From assembly GCF_009741375.1 (NCBI RefSeq), contig NZ_WOWP01000033.1, positions 1-64,000 on the forward strand: DNA of 64,000 nt, in the 5' to 3' direction. The translations under genes were made by a program, and so were the position numbers. Shown here one piece after another: positions 42,534 to 50,573 of the stretch. The stretch is from Flavobacterium rakeshii (lineage in GTDB: Bacteria; Bacteroidota; Bacteroidia; Flavobacteriales; Flavobacteriaceae). Below the pieces are notes generated by a model. It did no database searches and was not told the DNA's origin. It was given only the letters and a program-made list of their open reading frames with translations. Each line of letters opens with the position of its first letter. The first letter of the stretch is position 1.

Positions 42534-43634
42534 ATGAAAAAAATACTTGCGCTATTTATTTTGGCAGTAGTTGGATTAGGATGCTCATCTAATGATAATG
42601 AAGAAGTTAACAACACACCTACTTTTGACCGTAGTGCCATACTTGTAAACTGGGCCGATAATATTATAATCCCATCTTACGAGAATTATACTGCAAAAGT
42701 TACCACTCTAAGTGAAAAAGCTACAGCATTTACACAAACTCCTGATGAAGCAGGACTTGCAGAATTAAGAACTGCATGGCTTGATGCTTATATTGCTTAC
42801 CAATATGTAGCAATTTATGATTTTGGAAAAGCATCCCTGCTTTACCTTAAATTAAGTGCTAATACTTACCCTACCGATGTTGACGGAATTGAAGCTAACA
42901 TTGCTTCGGGCAGTTATAATCTTGGTACACAAATACAGTTTAGCCGTCAGGGGTTCCCTGCAATAGACTATTTAATATATGGTACAGGTACAGATAGCGA
43001 AATTATTGCTTCTTACAGCAACCAGGCAACTACCGATTACCTAAACGCTATAATAGCACAGCTAAAAAGTATTGCTGAGCAGGTTACTAACGACTGGAAC
43101 GGAGCCTACAGAGATACTTTTGTAAACAACAACGGAACTTCGGTTACAAGTTCTGTAAACGTTACAACAAACAACTTTATTAAGAATTTTGAAAAAGATG
43201 TTAGAAGCGGTAAAGTAGGTATACCTGCAGGCGTATTCTCTAACGGAGTTACTTATGCAGACAAAGTAGAGGCTTATTATAAAAACGATGTTTCAAAAAT
43301 GTTACTTACTGCTGGCATAAAAGCACAACAGGACTTTTTTAACGGTAAGGCTTTTAACGGTACAACAACAGGTGCGAGTCTTAAAAGTGCACTTGATGTT
43401 GTAAATGCTGTTAGAGACGGACAAAATCTTAGCACTATAATCAACAATCAGTTTGGTACAATAAATACTGCTGTAAGCGCACTTAACGAGAGTTTCTCTA
43501 ACCAGATTACTCAGGATAACAACAAAATGCTTACTGCTTATGATGCCATGCAACAAAATGTAATTTACCTTAAACTGGATATGATGCAGGCTCTTAATAT
43601 TACCATTGATTATGTAGATGGTGACGGTGATTAA
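42534..43634 (+). CDS. Second imelysin-family lipoprotein (degenerate GxHxxE motif)
   Basis: The start is ATG 42534 because the next 17 residues form a lipoprotein signal (MKKILALFILAVVGLGC); readings beginning further upstream use GTG and cross the promoter. The 366-aa protein has the imelysin fold pattern (LRTAWLDAYIAYQ, YDFGKA). The motif position, however, reads GFPAID (140-145) in place of GxHxxE, so the His and Glu are replaced. Such second imelysins accompany the canonical one in other genomes. It is 2 bp from the HTTM gene and probably co-transcribed with it and the TonB receptor. Confidence 0.9.
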   Translation: MKKILALFILAVVGLGCSSNDNEEVNNTPTFDRSAILVNWADNIIIPSYENYTAKVTTLSEKATAFTQTPDEAGLAELRTAWLDAYIAYQYVAIYDFGKASLLYLKLSANTYPTDVDGIEANIASGSYNLGTQIQFSRQGFPAIDYLIYGTGTDSEIIASYSNQATTDYLNAIIAQLKSIAEQVTNDWNGAYRDTFVNNNGTSVTSSVNVTTNNFIKNFEKDVRSGKVGIPAGVFSNGVTYADKVEAYYKNDVSKMLLTAGIKAQQDFFNGKAFNGTTTGASLKSALDVVNAVRDGQNLSTIINNQFGTINTAVSALNESFSNQITQDNNKMLTAYDAMQQNVIYLKLDMMQALNITIDYVDGDGD

Positions 43635-43636
43635 TA

Positions 43637-45004
43637 ATGACATCACATATAAAATCATATCTAAACTCATACACTAATGCCGCAACACTGGCCTTTTACA
43701 GGCTGGTGTTCGGTTTTATGATGCTTTTAGGACTTGTACGTTTTGCATCATACGGATGGATAGATAAATTTTATATACAACCTTCCTTTCATTTTACCTA
43801 TTACGGATTTAGCTGGGTTAAACCCATAGGCATATATACTTATGGTATTTTTATACTGTGTGCCTTGGCTGCTATTGGAATAGCAATTGGCTACAGGTAC
43901 AGGCTTTCGGCAATTGTTTTCTTTCTATGCTTTACTTACATAGAGCTTATGGACAAAACAACCTACCTTAACCACTACTATTTTATATCAATAGTAAGCT
44001 TTGTAATGATATTTTTACCGGCAGCATCGTGCTTTTCGGTAGATGCTTATAAAAACCCCAAACGTGCCTTTTCACAAATACCACGCTGGACAGTAGATAT
44101 TTTAAAGCTGTTACTTGCCATAGTATACTTTTATGCCGGACTTGCAAAACTTAATTCCGACTGGCTTTTACGAGCCATGCCATTAAAGATATGGTTATCA
44201 GGTCATGCCGAACTTCCACTAATTGGTCCGCTTATGCTTAAAAACTGGATACACTATTTCTTTAGCTGGTTTGGTGCTATATATGACTTGGGTATTGTAT
44301 TCCTGCTTATAAATAAAAGGTTCAGATTAATAGGTTTTGCCTTTGTAGTTGCTTTCCATCTACTAACAGCACTGTTGTTCCCTATTGGTATGTTCCCTTA
44401 TGTGATGATTGTTTCTACACTGATATTCTTTAGTAGTGACTTTCATAAAAAATGCCTATCAATACTAAGTAAAGCCCTAAGGCTTCCTTCAATAGTGATT
44501 GACAATACAAAAAAATACATTCCGCGTTTCAGGCCACTATATAATTTCAGTATTGCATTGCTTTCCCTCTTACTATTATTTCAGTTAGTGTTTCCTTTCA
44601 GGTATATATGTTATCCGGGAGAACTTTTCTGGACCGAAGAGGGCTTTAGGTTTTCATGGAGGGTAATGCTTATGGAAAAAGCAGGTTACGCCCAGTTTAT
44701 AATTACCGACTCCAAAACCGGAAAAAGCATTTATGTAAATAACGAAGATTTCCTTACCCGTTTTCAGGAAAAACAAATGTCTTTCCAACCCGATTTTATA
44801 CTGGAATATGCACATTACCTGCACGACCATTATGAAAAGAAAGGAATGACAAACCCTGAAGTAAGGGTAAACTGCCATGTGGCACTTAACGGAAGGCTAA
44901 GCCGACCGTATATTGATCCAAAAATAAATTTAGCAGATAAAAATGAATCATTTAAGCACAAAGACTGGATATTACCTTTTGAAGAAACTATTTGGGGGCT
45001 ATAG
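43637..45004 (+). CDS. HTTM-domain membrane protein (vitamin K gamma-carboxylase-like)
   Basis: A 455-aa polytopic protein with about ten hydrophobic helices, including FYRLVFGFMMLLGLVRFA near the N-terminus and YFYAGLAKLNSDWLL, GHAELPLIGPLM and a LFPIGMFPYVMI helix further on. These are features of the horizontally transferred transmembrane (HTTM) domain shared with vitamin K-dependent gamma-carboxylase. The C-terminal part (SWRVMLMEKAGYAQFIITDSKTGK) is a soluble region typical of the carboxylase-like group. Function in bacteria is unsettled. Its place between an imelysin and a TonB receptor suggests a role in the same iron or haem pathway. It overlaps the receptor gene by 62 bp. Confidence 0.88.
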   Translation: MTSHIKSYLNSYTNAATLAFYRLVFGFMMLLGLVRFASYGWIDKFYIQPSFHFTYYGFSWVKPIGIYTYGIFILCALAAIGIAIGYRYRLSAIVFFLCFTYIELMDKTTYLNHYYFISIVSFVMIFLPAASCFSVDAYKNPKRAFSQIPRWTVDILKLLLAIVYFYAGLAKLNSDWLLRAMPLKIWLSGHAELPLIGPLMLKNWIHYFFSWFGAIYDLGIVFLLINKRFRLIGFAFVVAFHLLTALLFPIGMFPYVMIVSTLIFFSSDFHKKCLSILSKALRLPSIVIDNTKKYIPRFRPLYNFSIALLSLLLLFQLVFPFRYICYPGELFWTEEGFRFSWRVMLMEKAGYAQFIITDSKTGKSIYVNNEDFLTRFQEKQMSFQPDFILEYAHYLHDHYEKKGMTNPEVRVNCHVALNGRLSRPYIDPKINLADKNESFKHKDWILPFEETIWGL

Positions 45005-47393
45005 CCTGTTGTTGCTATTGCTGCCGGTATTTGCCCTGGCACAAAACTCCATTACAGGAAAAGTAGTTTCTGATAAAGGAGATGCTATACCCTATGTGGA
45101 TATTTTTAACAAAACCGCAAACAGTTCTTTGTCAACTAACGGGAAAGGTGTTTTTAAAATAAATGCCTCTACCCCTCAAACCCTTGTGTTTTATACTGAT
45201 GGTTATATGCTTATTGAGCAAACTTTATCTCCGTCATCAACAGAAACTGTTATTACCCTGCAAAAAGTAATTGACCTTGACGAACTGGTTATACAGCAGG
45301 AAAAGTTCTATTCACTTAATAAGATGAAAGACATAGATGGTACCGCCATTTATGCCGGAAGAAAAACAGAAGTTATAAGTGTTGACAAAATCACTGCTAA
45401 TAAGGCAACTAACAATACACGTCAGATTTACGCACAAATTGCGGGTCTTACTATTAACGAAAATTCCGACGGCGGATTACAGCTTAGTATAGGAGGCCGC
45501 GGATTAAACCCTAACCGTACCTCAAACTTCAACACCCGCCAAAACGGATATGATATAAGTGCCGATGTTTTGGGCTATCCTGAAAGTTACTATACTCCTC
45601 CTACCGAGGCTTTGGCAGAAATTCAGGTAATACGCGGTGCTGCTGCATTACAATACGGCACACAGTTTGGCGGACTGGTGAACTTTAAGTTCAAAGCACC
45701 ATCAGGCCAACCAATTGAGGTGGTTACACGCAATACCGTAGGTTCATATAACCTTCTTACTAACTTTACCAGCCTTAGTGGTACAACAGGTAAATTTAGT
45801 TACTACACCTTTTTTAACTATAAGCAGGGAGATGGTTTCAGGCCTAACTCTGAGTTTAACAGTCGTAACTTTTTTGCTAACCTGAACTATCAGTTTACCG
45901 AAAAGACATCCATTCATTTTGATTATACCATGTTTGACTATCTGGCCAAACAACCCGGTGGATTAAGTGATTATATGTTTTATCAGGATATGTTTCAAAG
46001 TAACAGAAACAGAAACTGGTTTGACGTAAACTGGAATCTCTTGGCATTAAGATTAAACCATCATTTTACCGACAAGTCCCAGTTCTCATTACAACTGTTT
46101 GGACTGGATGCCAGCCGTAATGCATTAGGTTTTCGTTCTAACAGGGTAGCAAACCCTGATATTGAAGGAACAGAAAGAGACCTGCTTAAAGGAGATTTTG
46201 TAAACTGGGGTGCCGAGGCTCGTTTTTTACAACAATATGATATTAATGGTAATAGCAGTGCATTACTTATTGGTGCCAAGTACTATCAGGCGAGAAATAC
46301 AGGCTCTCAGGGACCAGGAAGTTCTGGCAGTGACCCCAATTTTGACTATGCTTTTGATGAGTTCCCTAATTATGCTAATCAAAACGATTATGTGTATCCA
46401 AACCTTAATGTTGCCTTTTTTGCCGAAAACATGTTCAGGTTATCACCAAAATTCACATTAACACCGGGGATTAGAGTTGAAAATATCCGTACAAAAGCAG
46501 ACGGATATTACAGAAGGATAAATACCGACCTTGCCGGAAATGTTATTCTTGACGAAACCGAATATGAAAATGTAACAAAAAACCGTAGCTTCGTTCTACT
46601 TGGACTAGCTGCCAGCTACAAACCTAATAACCGTATTGAGTTTTATGGTAATTTAGCTCAAAACTATAGGTCGGTTACTTTTAATGATATTCGAAATACT
46701 ACACCAAGCCAGACAATTGACCCCAATATTACAGATGAAAAAGGATATACTTCCGATATAGGCGTTAGAGGAAAATTAGATGATCAATTATCTTATGATG
46801 CCAGTATATTTGGCTTGTATTATAATGATAAAATTGGTGAGTATCCTACATTTATAAATCGAAAATATACACGTTACAGAAGCAATGTAGGAACGGCGAT
46901 AACATATGGTTTTGAAACATTATTAGACTGGAACATTACAAATACTTTTTTTAAAGGAAGTAAATTTAAATGGAGCCTGTTTACCAACACCTCAATAACA
47001 GGATCTGAATACTTAAAATCTGAAGTCCCAAATATTGAAGGTAACAGTGTTGAGTTTGTACCACTTGTAAACCTAAAGGCTGGCTCAGGACTTAGATATA
47101 AAAACTTTACCTGTAATATCCAGTTAACCTATCTTTCATCTCAATTTACCGACGCTATAAACAGTACTTCAGGAAAAGATGACAACACATACGGAATTTT
47201 TGGAGAAATACCATCGTACTATGTTGCCGATATATCTGCTTCTTACCAATGGAAAATGCTGAAACTGGAAGCTGGTATAAATAACTTTACCAACAACTAC
47301 TATTTTACCCGCAGGGCAACCGGATATCCGGGGCCGGGTATTATTCCGTCTGACCCACGAGTGTTTTATACCACACTGGAAATAAAGTTTTAA
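44943..47393 (+). CDS. TonB-dependent outer-membrane receptor (FecA-like)
   Basis: An 816-aa transporter with a signal peptide (KLFGGYSLLLLLLPVFALA-Q), an N-terminal carboxypeptidase-regulatory-like domain (ITGKVVSDKGDAIPYVDI, about 37-115), a plug domain (DGTAIYAGRKTEVISVDK; QIAGLTINENSDGGLQLSIGGRG; IQVIRGAAALQYGTQFGG) and a long barrel ending in an aromatic residue (YTTLEIKF). The IYAGRKTEVI plug motif is common in Flavobacterium receptors annotated as Fe(3+)-dicitrate type. Substrate cannot be read directly. Context with imelysins and a dihaem protein favours iron or haem. The ATG used lies inside the HTTM gene. Confidence 0.93.
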   Translation: MNHLSTKTGYYLLKKLFGGYSLLLLLLPVFALAQNSITGKVVSDKGDAIPYVDIFNKTANSSLSTNGKGVFKINASTPQTLVFYTDGYMLIEQTLSPSSTETVITLQKVIDLDELVIQQEKFYSLNKMKDIDGTAIYAGRKTEVISVDKITANKATNNTRQIYAQIAGLTINENSDGGLQLSIGGRGLNPNRTSNFNTRQNGYDISADVLGYPESYYTPPTEALAEIQVIRGAAALQYGTQFGGLVNFKFKAPSGQPIEVVTRNTVGSYNLLTNFTSLSGTTGKFSYYTFFNYKQGDGFRPNSEFNSRNFFANLNYQFTEKTSIHFDYTMFDYLAKQPGGLSDYMFYQDMFQSNRNRNWFDVNWNLLALRLNHHFTDKSQFSLQLFGLDASRNALGFRSNRVANPDIEGTERDLLKGDFVNWGAEARFLQQYDINGNSSALLIGAKYYQARNTGSQGPGSSGSDPNFDYAFDEFPNYANQNDYVYPNLNVAFFAENMFRLSPKFTLTPGIRVENIRTKADGYYRRINTDLAGNVILDETEYENVTKNRSFVLLGLAASYKPNNRIEFYGNLAQNYRSVTFNDIRNTTPSQTIDPNITDEKGYTSDIGVRGKLDDQLSYDASIFGLYYNDKIGEYPTFINRKYTRYRSNVGTAITYGFETLLDWNITNTFFKGSKFKWSLFTNTSITGSEYLKSEVPNIEGNSVEFVPLVNLKAGSGLRYKNFTCNIQLTYLSSQFTDAINSTSGKDDNTYGIFGEIPSYYVADISASYQWKMLKLEAGINNFTNNYYFTRRATGYPGPGIIPSDPRVFYTTLEIKF

Positions 47394-47400
47394 AATAGCA

Positions 47401-47426
47401 AACGCCCGGACCAAAAACCGGGCGTT
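47401..47426 (+). terminator. Terminator-like hairpin after the TonB receptor
   Basis: Perfect 9-bp arms AACGCCCGG/CCGGGCGTT with an 8-nt loop start 8 bp past the stop. No T-run follows, so strength is uncertain. Confidence 0.6.
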
Positions 47427-47474
47427 ACCAATCAAAACCAATAAAAAAACATTATGAAAAAGTTTTATTCCTCC

Positions 47475-48656
47475 TTATCTGTAATGCAGGGTGATTTGCC
47501 CTAATTGCCCTATCAGGCTAAATGAATTGAATACCGATACTTTTGTTTTACGGGCATAAATCCATCTGTCAAGTGGTTTTTCATACCACATTTGTTTTAC
47601 GGTATAACCACCGTATATTTTTTTAAGTCTTAGTAATATCTCTACATCAAACAGGCTTTTAGTTAAAAACCTTTTACCAAAGGCCAACTCTACCACATCA
47701 CTCGACATTATTTTCACTCCACATTGCGCATCCCTAAAATCAAGCCCAAACACTTTTCGCATGGTATAGTTTATTACCCTGTTTAAAAACTTTCTTGTAG
47801 GCTCTGTAGAAATATCGGCTCCCATTCTGCTTATCCTGCAACCGCTAACCACTTTAAACTTTGAGTGTGTTATGGTTTTTACCAAGTCGCTAAAATCCTG
47901 GAAGTTTGTAGATAAGTCGGCATCCATAAAGCCTATATAATCAAACTGCTTTTGTTTTTCAAGACTCATCATACCAAGGCGTATTGCCTCTGCCCTTCCT
48001 ACATTCTTCTTACAGTTATATATACTTATACGACCTTTATTTTCCTTTTGTATATCCCTTAGCACTTCTAGTGTACTATCGGTACTGCCATCGTTTACAA
48101 AACATAAATGGTAGCCCAGGTTTTTAAACACAAAGTTTCTAAACTCATCACTTAATAACCAAGCTTCTTCATTATAGCAGGGTATAACAACGCCTATACA
48201 ACCGTTTTGTATATATCTGTTATTATTTGTCGCTTTAAGCTCTGTATAACCTCCTATGAGTCTTTTTACCCTTATTCCAATCTCTTTAAGGCTCAAAGGT
48301 TTTTTCATATACTCATTAGCACCAAGTTCAAAGCCTAACTCTATAATATCATCATCTGTATTACCGGTTAATATCATAACCGGAGTATTATGTTCTTTTA
48401 TGAACCTTATATATTTTAAAACCTCTAAGCCCGACGATTTATCATTTATCTCAGCTAGTGTATTTTCTACAGAATGTTGATCTGCAGTAACCGACATATT
48501 AATATCAATAATGGCCAAATCAGGCTTATGGATATCATAGTACTGAACCGCGTCAAAAATATTATCGGCGCTTATGACTTCATATCCTAAATCGGTCAGT
48601 GTTTTTTGCAGAGACAACAATACCAGTTGCTGATCATCCATTATTAATATTTTCAT
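47475..48656 (-). CDS. Response-regulator receiver fused to a GT2 glycosyltransferase
   Basis: A 393-aa cytoplasmic protein with two domains. Residues 1-135 are a receiver: acidic pocket Asp7-Asp8, phosphoacceptor Asp51 (LAIIDINMS), Thr97 (MILTGN) and Lys119 (MKKPLS). The usual MPxxxG after the Asp is replaced by an insertion of about 20 residues (55-75). Residues about 153-393 are a GT-A family 2 transferase: VVIPCYNEE (156-164), NDGSTD (189-193 region), DADLS (Asp245-Asp247) and SGCRISRMGAD, closest in look to polyprenyl-phosphate (dolichyl-phosphate-type) sugar transferases. No transmembrane helix is evident. It reads alone from a strong promoter. Phosphorylation-controlled glycosyl transfer is the obvious hypothesis; no substrate is suggested by neighbours. 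Confidence 0.9.
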   Translation of the reverse strand: MKILIMDDQQLVLLSLQKTLTDLGYEVISADNIFDAVQYYDIHKPDLAIIDINMSVTADQHSVENTLAEINDKSSGLEVLKYIRFIKEHNTPVMILTGNTDDDIIELGFELGANEYMKKPLSLKEIGIRVKRLIGGYTELKATNNNRYIQNGCIGVVIPCYNEEAWLLSDEFRNFVFKNLGYHLCFVNDGSTDSTLEVLRDIQKENKGRISIYNCKKNVGRAEAIRLGMMSLEKQKQFDYIGFMDADLSTNFQDFSDLVKTITHSKFKVVSGCRISRMGADISTEPTRKFLNRVINYTMRKVFGLDFRDAQCGVKIMSSDVVELAFGKRFLTKSLFDVEILLRLKKIYGGYTVKQMWYEKPLDRWIYARKTKVSVFNSFSLIGQLGQITLHYR

Positions 48657-48684
48657 TTCGTATGCTTTAGTGATTTTGATATAA

Positions 48685-48719
48685 CAAAGTTACATTAGTA
48701 TGTAAGCCCGGTGGTCAAA
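48685..48719 (-). promoter_or_regulatory. Promoter of the receiver-glycosyltransferase gene
   Basis: On the minus strand: TTTG (48719-48716), a 23-bp spacer, then TAACTTTG (48692-48685), about 29 bp before the ATG. Both elements match the Flavobacterium consensus. Confidence 0.65.
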
Positions 48720-48790
48720 TTTAGACAGCGTGTAATTTGGTATCGACGAACTGCTTATTTTTATCGATTTACGACATCTCTAAAAAACAT

Positions 48791-48823
48791 AAAAAAACCC
48801 CAATGACTGTTACATCAAAGGGG
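48791..48823 (-). terminator. Terminator inside the intergenic region
   Basis: Minus strand stem CCCC..TGA/TCA..GGGG (two-base internal loop) followed by seven T. It is about 580 bp from the nearest upstream minus-strand stop, implying a transcript originating within the gap. Confidence 0.6.
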
Positions 48824-48945
48824 CCTCGCTTTAAAAAAAATAGACATTAGTAAAGCTAACATTAAACATTAATGTTTTTGGTATTTTGTAAGGCTATCGG
48901 TATTATGGCGGGGGATTACAGCTACATAATTAACTATGTTGCTTA
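48791..48945 (-). ncRNA. Candidate small RNA B
   Basis: The stretch between a weak -7-like box (CATCTTTG, about 48951-48958) and the terminator at 48791-48823 has no convincing ORF and contains a palindrome AACATTAATGTT. Length would be about 155 nt. Evidence is positional only. Confidence 0.25.
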
Positions 48946-49060
48946 ATCATATCGCAAAGATGTAAAGTATTGAAAAGTGTTTGAGGTAATTTTCGGTGAA
49001 TGACATTTTTGTTTAGACGAAACAAAAAATTCTCCTGATAATTTAATTGGAAAGCGCTTT

Positions 49061-49109
49061 AAAAAAACAACCATCCCGGAGTATTAAATACCTAAATCCC
49101 CGAGATGGT
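49061..49109 (-). terminator. Second terminator inside the intergenic region
   Basis: Arms ACCATCTCGG/CCGGGATGGT on the minus strand (10 bp, one mismatch), followed by TGTTTTTTT. The next minus-strand gene upstream stops about 290 bp away. Confidence 0.65.
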
Positions 49110-49265
49110 CAAACTAGCTAAAAAAAGAATTAATATAAAAATATTACTCAACTAAACCCTGGGAATTACTTAAGGCCGTATTGTGTAAAGTAATTAGAGG
49201 ATTAAAATTGCCCCACATAATCCTTAATTATCTTTACAGCTCCTGTACAAGAATTCCTAAAAGAG
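49061..49265 (-). ncRNA. Candidate small RNA A
   Basis: A minus-strand unit of about 205 nt bounded by an exact -7 match TAGCTTTG (49279-49272) and the terminator at 49061-49109, without a plausible ORF. Inside, 49237-49185 folds into a near-perfect hairpin of about 19 bp with two single-base bulges (ends GTAAAG/CTTTAC). AATTACTT (49164-49171) can instead pair with AAGTAATT (49188-49195), which overlaps one arm, giving mutually exclusive structures. It does not resemble tmRNA, SRP or RNase P RNA to me; 6S RNA is not supported. It could also be a structured 3' leader of the TPR gene transcript. Confidence 0.45.
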
Positions 49266-49271
49266 TCGCTG

Positions 49272-49279
49272 CAAAGCTA
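49272..49279 (-). promoter_or_regulatory. Putative -7 box of candidate small RNA A
   Basis: TAGCTTTG on the minus strand is an exact TAnnTTTG match, with no gene start nearby on that strand. The -33 region lacks a clear TTTG. Confidence 0.4.
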
Positions 49280-49401
49280 TAGCTAATTATGACCTCTGTA
49301 AAACATAAAACTTTAAATATCATGGAATTTTCCCTGATTTTAAAAGAAAAAAAATAAATAAAAAACACTGAAAATCAAAAGATTAAAACTCAAAAAGCTA
49401 C

Positions 49402-50529
49402 TTATATCTCTTTATCGACCTGTTTCTTTTTTTTGCTTATTTTTTTCCTTTTTTTCACAATTTTATAAGACATATAAGATAGGATTACAATAAAAACAAG
49501 TATTGAACCCAATAGCAAAAAAGTGAATTTACTTTTTGTTTCCTGTTGTGATTTTTGTGTTTCCTGAGATAAATCATTAACCACTGTGTTTAAGGATTTT
49601 TTCTCTTCTGCAATTATCCTTTTTGTTTCCTCAAAATAAAGTTTACTGTAATACTCATAATTTTGAGTATCCTTTATGGCTTTATAATTTTCAGACAATT
49701 GTTTGTAAACTTCTTTTTTTATGGAGAGGTCATTCATTTCCTCTAAATCAGCATTCACTTCCTTTAATAAGCCGATAGCCTTTTCGTTTTCATTTTCCTG
49801 TTTATAAATTCTGGAAAGTCCCATTTTTGCATACGCCAGGCTATGCCCAGAATTTACCTCAAGTGAATACTTTATAGCCTCTTTAAAATTAAATTCGGCA
49901 GCATTAAAGTCGTTTATCTCAATATAACAATCAGCAATATTATTATGGGCTATGGCTATACTTACCATATTAATTTTTTTCGACACATATTTTTTATACA
50001 CATTTGCTGCCTCTTTAAAGTAAGGCAACGCATACTCACACCCCAAACTGGTGCGTTGAATAAGTCCCTTAACTATAAGTATGTTTCCGCCAAGGTATTT
50101 TAAAGAGTCGGGAATAGCTTCAGTTTTAAAAACCTCCTCGGCTTCATTAATGTATAACAATGCTTTATCATCAAGTCCAAGCCTTCTGTACTGCCCGCCA
50201 ATAAAACCCGACACCTGTAACCTATTTACCGGACTCCCCTTTTCATCGGCTATTTTTTTTGCTTTTAGAGCCGTTTCCATTACCGCGTCGTGATTTTTTA
50301 AAACAGCATAGGCATTTGCCGATGTTAGCAAATAGCTAATTTGCATTGAAGGATTTGTAATGGTAGGATAAATCTCCTCAACCCGCCTTATTGCTTCTTT
50401 AGGGTTATTGTACACCATAAGATTAAGCTCTGTTTTAAGGCTATCAAGATTTACCTGTGCTGTTGCATAACCAAATACAAACAGCAGGCACATAATTAAT
50501 TTAACTTTTTGCAAAGTGATTTTATGCAT
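49402..50529 (-). CDS. TPR-repeat membrane protein lacking an output domain
   Basis: A 375-aa protein with a signal peptide (LIMCLLFVFGYATA-Q), about six TPR-like helical repeats (for example AIAHNNIADCYIEINDFNAAEFNFKEAI) and a single transmembrane helix (TFLLLGSILVFIVILSYM, about 333-352). It ends after a short Lys-rich cytoplasmic tail (KKRKKISKKKKQVDKEI). Its layout matches the sensory half of TPR-transmembrane-AraC regulators, including the next gene, but the DNA-binding half is missing. No remnant of an HTH is visible in the following 745 bp. The 3' end is rich in A/T homopolymers, so truncation by slippage is possible. It may be a partner or a decoy of its neighbour. Confidence 0.82.
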   Translation of the reverse strand: MHKITLQKVKLIMCLLFVFGYATAQVNLDSLKTELNLMVYNNPKEAIRRVEEIYPTITNPSMQISYLLTSANAYAVLKNHDAVMETALKAKKIADEKGSPVNRLQVSGFIGGQYRRLGLDDKALLYINEAEEVFKTEAIPDSLKYLGGNILIVKGLIQRTSLGCEYALPYFKEAANVYKKYVSKKINMVSIAIAHNNIADCYIEINDFNAAEFNFKEAIKYSLEVNSGHSLAYAKMGLSRIYKQENENEKAIGLLKEVNADLEEMNDLSIKKEVYKQLSENYKAIKDTQNYEYYSKLYFEETKRIIAEEKKSLNTVVNDLSQETQKSQQETKSKFTFLLLGSILVFIVILSYMSYKIVKKRKKISKKKKQVDKEI

Positions 50530-50573
50530 GGCTATTAATAGAAAAATAAATCCCGCACAAGGTACTTATTATT

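Noticed and set aside
49289..49357. 22-codon plus-strand ORF in the large intergenic gap
   Set aside because: No ribosome site, low-complexity Lys-rich end, and candidate RNA structure on the other strand; probably chance.
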